NCBI RefSeq assembly: GCF_036588685.1
Contig: NC_086376.1
Location: forward strand, 60,101,166-60,165,165
DNA from: Mytilus trossulus
Lineage: Eukaryota > Mollusca > Bivalvia > Mytilida > Mytilidae
Length of the DNA: 64,000 nt
Direction of reading: 5' to 3'
Numbering within the stretch: the stretch's first letter is position 1; each line of letters starts with the position of its first letter. Position numbers and translations under genes: made by a program. Positions 53,225 through 64,000 of this stretch are shown here, piece after piece. The notes under the pieces were generated by a model that worked only from the letters and a program-made list of their open reading frames with translations, was not told where the DNA came from and did no database searches.

Positions 53225-53610
53225 TCTTAAATGCAGTGCACCAAGTAAAGTTGCTTGGTGAAAGTATATAAATGCAGTGCACCAAGTAGATTTGCTGCAC
53301 CAAGTAAAGTTGCTTGGTGAAAGTATATAAATGCAGTGCACCAAGTAGATTTGCTGCACCAAGTAAAGTTGCTTGTTGAAAGTATATAAATGCAGTGCAC
53401 CAAGTAGATTTGCTGCACCAAGTAAAGTTGCTTGTTGAAAGTATATAAATGCAGTGCACCAAGAAGATTTTCCTGCACCAAATAAATGCAGTGCACCAAC
53501 TAGATTTTCCTGCACCAAGTATGCAGTGCACCAAGTAGATTTGCTGCACCGAGTACGCTGAGTATTTAAATGCCGTGCACCAAGTAAATCTTTTTGCACC
53601 GAGCAATTGT
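53225..53610. repeat. Minisatellite of TGCACCAAGTA-type units
   Basis: About six units of roughly 60 bp contain AATGCAGTGCACCAAGTAGA and TTGCTGCACCAAGTAAAGTT. The long reverse-strand frames across it (up to 164 codons) are by-products of the repeat. It lies 1.2 kb upstream of the KY/hillarin-like gene. Confidence 0.85.
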
Positions 53611-54699
53611 TTTATGTATCTTAGTGCAAGTAATGCACCTTGCCGTATTACTTATTGTATATAATTATTAACATATTTTGTTTCTTGAACCGCTGTATTT
53701 GATGTATTGTTTAAATAGAAATAATACAATTTATGAACTTCCATTATGATTTATATTATTAATTCCTTCACCGGAGGCCCACAAAGGTAAATACGGGTGT
53801 ATCATCCTGACAAGAGAACCCCGGAACGTTACAATATAGTGGCAGCTGAGGGTGAAACAAACATTTTTTTTTTCTCAAGGTCCAAAACAAATTATTTTTT
53901 TCACCAAAACCTGGAAACAAACTTTTTTATCCATAGCCCCCCCCCCCCCCCCCCTCCCCAGAAAATCAAATGGTTGCTGCCTAAGATAATGGCGACGTTT
54001 TATAAAGTCAGATTAGTAGTTGCAAACTCAAGCATACCGAATTGGTTGGGAAATCTGATATTATACACATAAAGAAAATGTAAAATGGCCATTGAAACAA
54101 ATGTAATCAATTCAAATATACCAACATGGCCATTTATACTAGGACTTCTTTACTAAAAGGGTTTCTCCAATAAAGAAGTCCGTTTATATATTGTATAATT
54201 GCAACTGGATATCAAACAGCCTGTTATTTTTGGTATGTTGTAGCATTGTGATACTATCAGAAGCGGGTTCAAGATTTGTAAAGGTGTTACATGTACAACG
54301 ACTTTTGAGTCAAAATTGAAACTGTACATTTAATCTACAAGTACCGATAACCTAAATTAAATAAATATGTCTTACTGATCTAATTTTATACTTTGTGAAA
54401 TTAAACACCACGGTGTAATGACATTTGGAGATAAATTAATGTTAAAAGACCCAATAAAGTTACCATTGTTTACTTCAATACATTTGAAACAATATCCAGT
54501 ACGATTTCATTTAAAAACTTTGTTAAGGTTAATAATATGTTTTGTTTTCGAATTCAGAGAGGCGTGAAGAGATCTTTGACAATATAGAAAGATATACATT
54601 ATTTTTTTTAAATCTGTTTACTTTTCAATGCATTATAATACTGTTTGTCAAATAGTAACAGAACTTATCATTACAATCGTACAAAATGTGAAAACACCA
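53611..54699. other. Intergenic region upstream of the KY/hillarin-like gene
   Basis: Contains a poly-C run at 53938-53954 and no recognised exon. Confidence 0.45.
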
Positions 54700-54706
54700 T
54701 ATAAAA
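54700..54706 (+). promoter_or_regulatory. Possible TATA box of the KY/hillarin-like gene
   Basis: TATAAAA lies about 90 bp upstream of the MGCAAS start codon, which would give a 5' UTR of roughly 60 nt. AT-rich DNA makes chance matches common. Confidence 0.25.
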
Positions 54707-54794
54707 TGAAAAATAAACGAATAACAATGAAATATGTGAATAGCGTGTAATGATAACGGACCAAAATATGTGAACTTTCCAATGTCCGTCAAAA

Positions 54795-54878
54795 ATGGGA
54801 TGTGCTGCATCTATGGACGGTTTTCCGTCAAAAGATTCCAGAAGAAAAGGGGATCTTCTTGAAACCCGAAATGAAAAG
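54795..54878 (+). CDS. First coding exon with MGCAAS motif
   Basis: The ATG at 54795 starts MGCAASMDGFPSKDSRRKGD and runs 28 codons to a GTTAGT donor in phase 0. Gly2 with a small residue at position 6 fits N-myristoylation, and Cys3 fits palmitoylation. A frame starting a few bases later (54802) is longer but lacks homology. The phase-0 end matches the acceptor of the next exon. Confidence 0.75.
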
Positions 54879-57800
54879 GTTAGTATCACTATCCGTACCG
54901 GATGGGGTCTACAGAATAGAGAATAAATGGGATAACCCACTTCTCCTGTTTCAATGTAAAGTTCATAATTGTTTTTGCTTAGAAACTTTATTGGCTTGTA
55001 AAAACAATATCACGGAATTATCCAATTTTAAACCGTGTACGCCAGGCGCGTGTTTCGTCAGTGTAATCAAAACTCATACATTTGTCCCTTAAAAAGCCAA
55101 AAAAAATATTTTGAAGTAGAAGAGCATTCAAGACTGAAAAAATGTAAAGTATAAACAAATGATATATTTCATACAGATCGCATTGTGCAATTAGACTTTC
55201 ACCGATGGTTGTATACTCGTCAGATTTAAAAAAACAAAACAACATATAAACAGAATTTTAAAAGAGAACCTGCTGTTTCCGGTCATTGTATGATTGCATA
55301 TATGGTATTCTCCATTCCAAACCCAAACTCTTAAGCGTGCTTGAGTACTTGACCGTTTACGCTGGAAGAATTTTCTTGTACATTTATAACAATTTCAAAA
55401 CTGTATAATGTAAATAAAAAAATATTTTGTTATGTGGATTATTTGAGAATGAATAGAACTTGGTGTATTGCCAAACAAAAATCTTGTGGGGTAAATTGAT
55501 TAGTTTACTATTTCCATTAATATGCAGATAAATGAGAAATTAGGAACACCAGAAAGAAAGTATCCAAGACCAAGACCCCCAAGAGACAGAAAAAGCCACA
55601 TATATACTCCTGGAGGATATTCCGAACTCGAGTATAACGCACGACGCGTAAGATCACAATTTCTTTAAATATGGAATAAAAATGGATCCATGGTGTCAGA
55701 GAATAGAAAGCATTCTTTTATTGGTCTGATAATCAAATGCTATTACAGTAAAGCGAAAATCCTGGAAATTGAGAAACATTGCCACCACTAAAATGCGACC
55801 AACATAAGTTAATAGGATGGTGCGCTTTCCAATTATAGAATGAACATTTTTTGTTCTCTTAGTGCAATAAATCAAAGCATACACACACATACATAAAAAC
55901 CATGTCCTATATACATTTCTAATTGGTATTATTAATAATGTGCCCATGAAAAGTAAAATCACAAAAAAACTTATCAAAACTCCGAGGGAAATTCAAAAAG
56001 GAAAGTTACTAATTAAATGGCAAAATCAAAAGCTCAAACACATCAAACGAATGAATAACAACTGTTATATTCCTGACTTGGTACAGGCATAAATACATTA
56101 AGCATCACCACATTATTTATTTTTTTAAATTCTACATTACTATCCTTCAGTCAAAAGTTACATATTCTTTGAGAAATTAATGTTTTATGTAAAGTATTAC
56201 GGATACCTATTTTAAAACATCCCCCCAAAAAACATAATTTGAATCCAAGACTACGATTAAAAAATAACATATTTACGAGTTAAATCATTCGTTACTTATT
56301 TCAAAACTTTTGGTACCCTGGATATTGGCTTCAATTGAAGGTTGTGTGATCAGAAATCGTAATATTTTTGTGTATTTTGTTCATGCAACAGGCAGATTTC
56401 AACATATGCTTAACCTGGCATTCATTTGTGAAATACCTTACACAAGCTATGACGACAGATATTGAAAAGGTGCGATCATTATTTGTGTGGATGGGATGTC
56501 AAAACTTCCAATCCGGAAGTATTCCGAATGGAAAAGACGATTCTCCCCTAAGTTACATGAGTAAAGTAAAGAAAAAGACGATGTCATATGCAGCATTCTT
56601 CGTCAAAATATGCAGGTAATGATATTAGTTATTATATAACAACAAATATAACGAAAAAAAACCCATTTGAACCGTATTACAAATGGGAAATTCTTTTTAA
56701 TTTTTAAATTTGTTTATAGAGTTTGTTTAAGTTAATGTTAGAACTTAAACATCTTTAACCAAATAAAAGAGTCTAACACACTCATGGAATGACAACGCAT
56801 GCCATTTCAATGCATGTATGTTCTATGTTATTCATGTTTTGAAATTAGTAATGTGTATAATTATTGTGTAAATGTATGTTTTTGTCGGTTATAAAAGCAC
56901 AAAGAGCTCATATTTTTTTTGTTATGTGACATGTCGACCAAAAATAAACCTTTGCATTGAATTGAATTGAAGAGTCTGTTAATTTAGATACGATCCATGT
57001 AAATATAATACTAGTGACCTAATGATTTTCCAAATGAGAACACTTTTCAAAAAGCAAATCATTTTGGAAGCTAGAATTAGTAAACGGAAGAAAACTATTT
57101 ACTATATTTTTTGCACATTGTTAAAGCCGTACTGTGACCTATAGTAGTTAGCTTTTTCGTCATGTGGTCTCTTGTGGAGAGATGTTTTCATGGCAAATCA
57201 TACCACATATTATTACTTTTTTTATATTTCAGCTGTAAAATATATTCTTATATTTAGGGCTGCAGGATTAAAGTCAGTACTAATAAAAGGTATTGCCAAA
57301 AGTGTAGTATATGATGTAGGTGACCCTTTGGAAGAACTTCAACAGTTGCGGAATAACTGGTGTGCTATTTATGTGAATGGTGACTGGCGATTTGTGTTCC
57401 CTTTATGGGCTTACTCTGCAGTGGAAGGTAGAATCACAGACAAGTATACTCTTATCGAGGGTAATTAGTACAGTAAAATGAGCAAACTGGTGGTCCGGAA
57501 TAAAAATACAAAGGAGTAACATTTTATGCATTAAAATATGACCAAGGAGTACAAATAACCTGATACCTACATCTCCCTTAATACCAGATAATTAAAGGCA
57601 ACCGAAGTAAAAAGTTTAATCACAAAAATACTGAACTCCGAGAAAATTTCAAAACTGAAAATCCCTAATCAAATGGAAAACTAAGTAAACCAAAAGCACA
57701 AACACGTTAAAACAATGAACAACACTTTAAAAAAGTCATAAGTCGATTAAGAGAAAACAAATTCGGGTTACAAAAGTGGATATCTCATAAATGTATGTTT

Positions 57801-60800
57801 CTAGGCAACCGATATGATATAAAAGTAGTTTCCCCTAATTTCAGTAAATCAAGTAAGATATAATCCATATAGATATAAACTTTGTCAGGATACAGGCGAA
57901 ATGTACTTAAAATGAAGCAATAGGAAACTAACACTGTACCATTACACAAATAAAATAATTAAATTGCATGAGTGAATAATATGTCTTTTTACTTATGATA
58001 ACATAATTGCACTAATTAACGGTCCCACTTGCATTGAAAGATATTTAAACCACCTTCAAATTACTTCGTCAAGACAACCCTGTTCTAACAATTCCTTATT
58101 TACAACGATTCTTTATTGCAGGTGGTAAGATGTCAAAAAGGAAAGCGTCACCAGGATCAGCAGTAAAGAAGTTTAACGAGTTTTTCTTTCTGACTGACCC
58201 TGACGTATTTGTTCACTTTGCTTTCCCTGACAATCCAGACTGGCAGTTATTGACTGTTCCACTTACATTAGATAGATACTTAGAGGAACCCTACTTTCGT
58301 CAACCTTATTTTGAAAATAAACTACAGGTGGCAACACTATTGCCAGGCGTACAGAAAGCCAAACACGGAATAGTTGAGATTGGAATGAAAAGTTTAATAG
58401 AAAACTGGCAGGGTTTGTTGACATATCAATTGTTCTTTAACAACAAGAAATCAACAGAGGTGCTACCGAAGAAAACACTGCTCAGTAACTTTGTCCTGAT
58501 GGACAGATGCAACAGCAACTGGAAGTTTACCGTTAGATTTCCTATAGATGGAGTTTATAAATTAACAATAAATGGTGGTGTACCTCCGAAAAGTAACGAA
58601 TGGGTATGTGACTTTAAATTAGTGTGTGAAACTGCCATAGAAGATATCCCGCCATTACCCTGCGATACAGGTGCTGTTGGATGGGGACCTAGTAACAACT
58701 TGGAGCAGTATGGATTGACGGCTCCTTCTCATACTCATGGCACGATTCTAACCAAACTACGCCAATATCTATATATAGGTTTTACATTAACGAAGAAACT
58801 TTTCATTCGGTCGGAGTTGATTGGTAATAAGTACAAACCATCAGAACTTGACCAATTTGTTGACACACGAATAACAAATCGAGAACTTGTTGTTAAAGTT
58901 ATGGTACCAGAAGATGGAGAATTTGCACTGCGCGTGTACGCTAGAGAGACAAAAAAACTGCCAGAGGAGAATGTAATTAATTATTTGATAACAACCGATG
59001 ACCCTGCAGGTCCAAGAACTTACAGAAAAGAGGTAAGAAAATTAATCAAAAGGCAATGTATGATATTATTCCTTAAAACATAGATAACTCTATAATTAAA
59101 TGTTATATGTAGATTAGATTGACCTTAAAAAAATAGCCGTTGCTTCCATTGATGCATCGATCATTTACCATGTCAAATTTACCTAGCTCACTTGGCATTT
59201 AAGAACTGAACACAGATGAAAAAGCCCAAATCATAAAGTGGGAAGCATGAATCAACATGGGCATATCCTTTGTAACTTATACGGAAGTGAATAGGTTGTT
59301 ATTCTTTCATGTATACGAAAACTGAACATTGATGAATATTTCCTTTAAGAGTTCTCCAGGCAATCGCCCCTTTAGTTGACTCACTTATATGCGAATAAGG
59401 GCTCCGAATAAAAGTTGATAAAGAAACATCAATTTTTGTTTTCAATGCTCAAAATAACAGTAAAAATATCCCAGCAAACAATGTCGCCTCCGCATATGCA
59501 ATATTTTACAGTCACTTTTATTCATACATGTAGCATTTATGTGTTTCTTCAATTTTGCACAGAATGCATTTGAAAAGAATCTGCGAAAAGAATTAGTGAC
59601 ATTGACACAACAGACTAAGGACCCAGATGAGATGGACAAAGCTATTGAGAGATTCGACAAACTGGCATTGGAAGATAAAGGTGATCTCAAAAAGGCAAAA
59701 AGTAGACGAGATTTCCTCAAAATAAGAAAAGGTTGGTAATAATTATCATTAAGAAGACAAGACAGTATGAATAAAGGAAACATGTGAGGTACAACTGAGC
59801 AATGGACCAACAATTTAATCACAACCGACATTACTAGTTCATAAAAAGGCCTGCAACAATTAATACGCGCCAACACCTTTGTGAAGATATGATAGAGGGA
59901 AGCGATTTCGGTTACTAGTATTACATCAACATATCAATTTGACACGACTGTCATTTCAAATTATTTCATAAGTCTCATAAGTCACTGCAACTCTATGTTT
60001 TTACTAAGATCATAAAAGTAAAAAAAAAGCAAAATACCGAACTTTAATATTCAGAACGTAAAGTCCTTTATCAATAGTCAAAATCAAAATCTCAAATATA
60101 TCAAACGAACGAAAAACGTCTATTGCATTCTGATTCGTTACAGGCAAACAGGGATTCCATAAAAATCATTAATGTTAGGAAATCCCCAAAACCCCAAAAC
60201 GATCTGAACAAAATAGCCAAACTCTATAAGGTCATCTTTGCTATAGAGAGTTGAAACCTTAGCTAAATCAGAATTGCATTATTACAAGAACTGGAAATAT
60301 ACAGAAACAAAATGTAACATTTGGGTCTTGACAATACCAACTACAGGTCGCGGTACGTCATTTGAAAAGGCTCTTACATGACAAAATTACAAACTATTCA
60401 AACGAGAAAACCAACGATTGGTGTATATACAAATCAATGAACGAAAGACAAATATGATAAATAACAACGAATGACCCACAAGTTCATGACTAGTGATATA
60501 CAAATATAGAATGTGGCTAAGTTAAACATATCTAACCTTTTCCTAAACCGACCCTGGTGTGTAACAACAAGGCATACTAACCAACTGTAAAAGCTGTTGA
60601 AATGTCTGACACAATTCAAATGTATTTGAATAACCCTCCTGTGTATTCTAACATGACTTGTGTGATAAAGGCAACAGTAGTATACCGGTGTTCAAAAATC
60701 ATAAACCGATTGAGAGCTAACACATCCGGGTTACAAACTAAAACCGCGGGAAACACATTAACTATAAGAGGAAAACAAAAGAACAATAGAAATATGACTC

Positions 60801-63800
60801 CCACAATATACTGTCATACATGCTACATGATTTCGTTGTGCCCTTATCAATTTGTTTTATTTGCAGATTTAACTAATGCAACTGTACGACGTCACTATGG
60901 AACTCTTGATACTGCAATAAAAAAGGCGCGAGAATCGAAATATGAGGCTAAGTTGAAGAACACAACAAAGAAAGCCGAGGAAGTTCGAAATGAAGTGTAT
61001 TCAACATGGATCCATGAAATTTTAGAAATGAAACCAACTACCGTGGCAGAATTAAAAACATACAAGAACCCACCTCCAGCAATATTTGATACTATGAAAG
61101 CGGTCTATTTGTTGCTAGGAGAAAGTGCAGATATGTTAAAAGTATGTTTATACATAAAACAAGAAACTCCTTTCTTTTGCAGAAAACCCGAGCTCAACTG
61201 CTTGTTGGTTAATGTTGCTCAATCTTTGCATTAATGTATATAGATCATACCTCATTAGTTTTTGTTGAATTAAAATATTTTTGGGGTAACCAGTATAAAA
61301 AGCAACTTATAACCATAAAAAGAAGTAATGTTTTTTTCTTCTTTTGAATATGGATTTTTACGCATATTGCTATAGATATACTTGTAGATTTAAAAAAAAC
61401 CCACCTAAGTTTATAAATGGAACCAAAATCGAAATGTGACATTATGTCGTTGATCCCATGTTCAGTGACGTCGGTATTTAGTCTTTTTTTTATTTCAGAC
61501 CTGGGAAGATATACATAGTGTAATCTCCACCATTGGAAACGATTCTTTACTACAAAGGATTAAAACTTTCCAAACATCACAATTACGGGAGCACGCGTTA
61601 GAGGAAGCTCAGAAACTTACAGAGCAACATGACCTCCCAAGTATCAAATCAAAAAGTCCGGCAGCTGGGACTTTTTATGTCTGGGTGTGTATTTATTTTC
61701 CTTAATAAAAACAGTAACGGTATCTGTCAAACATTATTGCAGAATTCGGTACAAGTATCTTAGGCTACTGAGCATAGATTCAAAACGTCCAACCTCTGAA
61801 CAAAAGTAGAAAATGTACCTTAAGGTGGTACCTAACACTACAGGGAGATAACTCTGTAATATCAGCTAAGCGTTTTAATTAAGTTGCATTGTGAAGGCAA
61901 TGTAAAGCTTCTCAATGATCAAAATTAGTATTTGTCAAACTGCTATATAACCAGTGTAATTTTTCTGATAAAACGCTTGGTTCAAATTATTTGATTTTTT
62001 TATATTTTTGTAAAAGGGTCACAGTAAATGCTTTGTCAAAATTTTATGAAAATTAAACGAGCCAAATTAATTTTAGAGAAAGTGTTGGGTACCACCTTAA
62101 TATAATACATAAGTTATATGTTTTTCCAATATATTTAGTCATAACCGAGGAACGGTGATTTATCATAAATCGATTGAGAAAAAACAAAACAAATCCTTGT
62201 TACAAACTTAAACTGAGGAGAACTACGACACAACATGATCACAACATTAAAATGTAACACACACAGAAACGAATTATAATGTAACAATGGCAAGATTTTC
62301 GACTTGGTACAGGACATTTTAATAAAAAAATAAAAAATGGCGGGTTGAACCTGGTTTTTGTTGCATGCCAAAGCTTCCACTTTTATGGCAATGTTAAATT
62401 TAACATTAAAATGACAACATTACATGGTAGGACTACAATAAAAATAAATGAGAGAACATATACAACAGAGAAACAAACGAATAATAGCTAACAAAATATG
62501 TTAGCTTCAAAAGATGTACAATAGATCGACAATATTGTAGCAGATACACTTTACAGATAGAATACAAATTATAATGAATTAGTTAACTGATACGATATCT
62601 CAAATCACTAGCGATATGTTTTCACAGTCTTAAAATCTTTTGATACAAGAATAGTCGGAGTATCTGTAATTCTTCAGATAATGTCCCACACCGATTGTGA
62701 CTGTTAATCTATGTGTGAATTTGCATAGCAGGTGATGCTAGCCTAACAGGAGACTATAAATCTGTGAAGGCCATCGGTCTTGCTCCATTTCGAGTTCATC
62801 AAATTCCTTAGGTTCTTGTTTGTTTCCGTGATTTGTCTCCTTCGTAAATTTATGAGTTTTGCACATCGTAAACTACTGTGTCCTTAATTTAAAAACTTCT
62901 GAATAGATTGACAAGTTACATTGCCAGCCTTTAAATAGATAAAGGGTACATATATAATATCAAGGTCTCTATTATCTAAAGACTTGTATACTATACACAT
63001 CCTTGACTATTTTTTTTATTTCCCTGATAGTTGATGTGTTTCCCTCGGTTTAGTTTTGTGACCATGATTTGTATTCTCTAAATCTATTTATGACTTCTGA
63101 ACAGTGGGTAATACTGTTGCCTTGATTTAATGTATCTACCGACAAGATACATATTAAGCATCAAAGAGAGTACTACAGGGCATAGCTTGCATATACATGT
63201 CTGCTATTATCTTAATGAATCGGCAGGGTGCATTATCAACATTAAAGCCGGAACATGGTACAGAAAAAGATACAAATTTCGTAATGTATTGCCAAGTTAC
63301 ATTGCCAACAGTGAAGCAGATACTCGAAAATAACACTAGGTAAATTTCAAGCATGCGAAGCGGCTTTCTTGATTAACCTGCACCAGCACCTCTCAACCCA
63401 AACGCTTAAATTAAAGGACGAACACATACGTGGAAACGTAAGCTGTATCATCAGAAATATGCCTAAATTGAGTAGCCAAATTATCTGCATAACCTTTTGT
63501 ACATTAGTTTTTAAAAGATTTGTTCGCAGACGCACACAATTTAAAGTGTTATTTGCATTTACAACAATAAATATTGTGTGCTATTCTATGGAAAAAAATA
63601 CCTCTTCAACACTTGAACATAAATTATACACCTAAGTACTCCTCTTTAATACCATCTATTCGCTTCATAAACTAGTTCATTTAAGAATGTTAATATATTA
63701 CAGTCATTTTTATTACAGGTACGAGATTTAGTAAATATGATAAATGATGAACGTTCAAATCCTAAAAGAAAGAAGAAAGGAAAGGAAAAAAGCACATTTA

Positions 63801-63841
63801 GCGCTAAGGCAATAAGTACAAAAAAGAGTCATTCACCTTGA
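54795..63841 (+). CDS. KY/hillarin-type pseudo-transglutaminase with dynein-stalk-like C-terminus, acylated N-terminus
   Basis: Nine exons (54795-54878, 55528-55647, 56392-56615, 57258-57460, 58122-59032, 59563-59731, 60867-61141, 61499-61684, 63719-63841) total 2295 nt and keep one frame to a TGA, giving 764 residues. Order: MGCAAS acylation motif (1-6), basic Pro-rich linker (29-68), transglutaminase-like core (69-210), KY/hillarin C-terminal region with NEFFFLTDPDVFVHFAFPD (211-514), charged helical linker (515-600), dynein heavy-chain stalk/microtubule-binding-like segment (about 600-735), Lys-rich tail (736-764). Hillarin and KY proteins act at the cytoskeleton; active members need a Cys-His-Asp triad. 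Here the three positions read Thr131, Asn175 and Phe190, so catalysis is not expected. A membrane-tethered, microtubule-linked scaffold is an inference. A poly(A) signal at 63976 closes the gene, which appears complete. Confidence 0.88.
55528..55647 (+). CDS. Basic Pro-rich linker exon
   Basis: The exon lies between TAATATGCAG and GTAAGA, 120 nt, phase 0 at both ends. It encodes INEKLGTPERKYPRPRPPRD and then HIYTPGGYSELEYNARR. Its Arg/Pro content could aid membrane or cytoskeletal contact (inference). Confidence 0.75.
55950..56095 (+). repeat. Dispersed repeat family A copy (intron)
   Basis: AAAAGTAAAATCACAAAAAA through ACTTGGTACAGGC, within the intron 55648-56391. Confidence 0.65.
56392..57460 (+). 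CDS. Transglutaminase-like core with lost catalytic triad, exons 56392-56615 and 57258-57460
   Basis: The first exon carries TTDIEKVRSLFVWM, the usual helix of this family, and KKKTMSYAAFFVKICR, where the Cys of the family's C-x-G-Y-A motif is Thr (codon 56578-56580). After the splice, RAAGLKSVLIKGIAKS follows, then NNWCAIYVNGDWRFVFPLW. The family His two residues before the Trp is Asn (57352-57354), and the family Asp is Phe (57397-57399). The fold signature is clear and the frame is open. Confidence 0.88.
57607..57745 (+). repeat. Dispersed repeat family A copy (intron)
   Basis: AAGTAAAAAGTTTAATCACA through AAAGCACAAACACG, a diverged copy in the intron 57461-58121. Confidence 0.6.
58122..59032 (+). 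CDS. KY/hillarin C-terminal region (large exon)
   Basis: A 911-nt exon after TTTATTGCAG begins GGKMSKRKASPGSAVKKFNE and continues with the hillarin-type FFLTDPDVFVHFAFPDNPDW. It appears to hold two similar beta-rich modules: one around VLMDRCNSNWKFTVRFPIDG and one around ELVVKVMVPEDGEFALRVYA. The Met at 58130 is internal, not the start. It ends in phase 0 at GTAAGA. Confidence 0.88.
59563..61684 (+). CDS. Helical linker and dynein-stalk-like exons 59563-59731, 60867-61141, 61499-61684
   Basis: The first exon is charged and helical (NAFEKNLRKELVTLTQQTKD). The second starts DLTNATVRRHYGTLDTAIKK and holds MKPTTVAELKTYKNPPPAIF with KAVYLLLGE, matching the dynein heavy-chain stalk pattern of Leu-Thr-Pro-x-x-Ile-x-Glu-Leu-Lys, Asn-Pro-Pro and a later Ala-Val-x-x-Leu-Leu-Gly. 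The third reads TWEDIHSVISTIGNDSLLQR and SPAAGTFYVW, and the next exon adds VRDL, matching the W-D linker and the Ala-Ala...Trp-Val-Arg end of that dynein region. Joints are phase 0, 1, 0 and 0. Confidence 0.8.
61820..62100. mobile_element. TTAA-bounded MITE
   Basis: A 281-bp non-coding element begins TTAAGGTGGTACCTAACACT and ends with its inverse AGTGTTGGGTACCACCTTAA, a ~20-bp terminal inverted repeat with one mismatch. The TTAA at both ends fits a piggyBac-type target. It lies in the last intron of the KY/hillarin-like gene. Confidence 0.75.
63719..63841 (+). CDS. Last coding exon, Lys-rich tail
   Basis: After a TTTTATTACAG acceptor, the exon reads VRDLVNMINDERSNPKRKKK and ends with a Ser/Lys-rich tail and TGA at 63839-63841. 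The basic cluster could bind acidic tubulin tails, acidic lipids or importins; the sequence does not decide. Confidence 0.8.
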   Translation, partial: VRDLVNMINDERSNPKRKKKGKEKSTFSAKAISTKKSHSP

Positions 63842-63975
63842 GTCATGATATCAATTGATCCTAGTTGCATACAATTCATCAAAGCACAAACCATGAGTAG
63901 TAGTATTTCACGTTTTCTTATTAGACATTTTTAAATTCATAAGTAGAACTTTGAAATACCGTAGAACTTAACATT

Positions 63976-63981
63976 AATAAA
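63976..63981 (+). terminator. Poly(A) signal AATAAA of the KY/hillarin-like gene
   Basis: A canonical AATAAA lies 135 bp downstream of the stop codon, so the 3' UTR would be about 150 nt, ending near the window border. Confidence 0.55.
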
Positions 63982-64000
63982 AAAATCGAGAATTGTTAGA

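Noticed and set aside
53112..53606. 164-, 127- and 90-codon frames on the - strand rich in Leu, Cys and Trp
   Set aside because: They follow the TGCACCAAGTA minisatellite in three overlapping frames, which no real gene would do.
54802..55092. 96-codon frame overlapping the first exon of the KY/hillarin-like gene
   Set aside because: It is out of frame with MGCAAS, has no homology, and runs into an eroded hammerhead repeat.
58130..58132. ATG as start of a separate 317-codon gene
   Set aside because: The exon begins upstream at 58122 with an acceptor, and its frame joins the transglutaminase-like exons. The Met is internal.
60602..60866. N-terminal part of a 210-codon frame
   Set aside because: This part is a dispersed repeat in intron sequence. 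The real exon begins after TTTGCAG at 60867.
28397..64000. ROR transmembrane segment and tyrosine kinase exons
   Set aside because: Looked for kinase signatures such as the HRDL and DFG loops in the open frames after the kringle; none was found.

Overview
This is a eukaryotic, AT-rich window whose intron density, repeat families and protein homologies point to a marine bivalve, most likely a mussel close to Mytilus. That assignment is an inference from recalled mussel repeats and was not checked by search. There are no operons, CRISPR arrays or bacterial features. Coding sequence is a small fraction of the window, in short exons with GT/AG borders, and every supported gene is on the + strand.

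Region 1 (1-32 kb). A candidate signal-peptide exon lies at 694-745. After about 20 kb of non-coding, repeat-bearing DNA come nine exons (20513-28396) encoding a complete ROR-receptor-type ectodomain: one Ig domain, a ten-cysteine Frizzled-type CRD and a six-cysteine kringle. No transmembrane segment or tyrosine kinase follows. The cassette is flanked by two directly repeated copies of a ~1.95 kb element (16960-18904 and 28841-30802).

Region 2 (32-51 kb). Twelve exons (32396-49756) encode seven Ig domains, a Thr/Lys-rich stalk and a hydrophobic C-terminus that looks like a GPI-anchor signal. The splice phases let regions 1 and 2 form one 1182-residue reading frame: signal peptide - ROR-type Ig/CRD/kringle - seven Ig - stalk - GPI tail. 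They could also be two neighbouring genes. The introns carry a tandem array with hammerhead ribozyme motifs (retrozyme-like), antisense relatives of it, a decayed RTE-type LINE, MITEs and a 33-bp minisatellite.

Region 3 (54.7-64 kb). Nine exons (54795-63841) give a continuous 764-residue protein. It starts MGCAAS (myristoylation/palmitoylation type). It then has a KY/hillarin-type transglutaminase-like domain whose Cys, His and Asp are all replaced, a KY/hillarin C-terminal region, a charged helical linker, a segment closely resembling the dynein heavy-chain microtubule-binding stalk, and a basic tail. This pseudoenzyme plus dynein-stalk architecture and the kinase-less ROR/Ig chimera are the two most notable findings.
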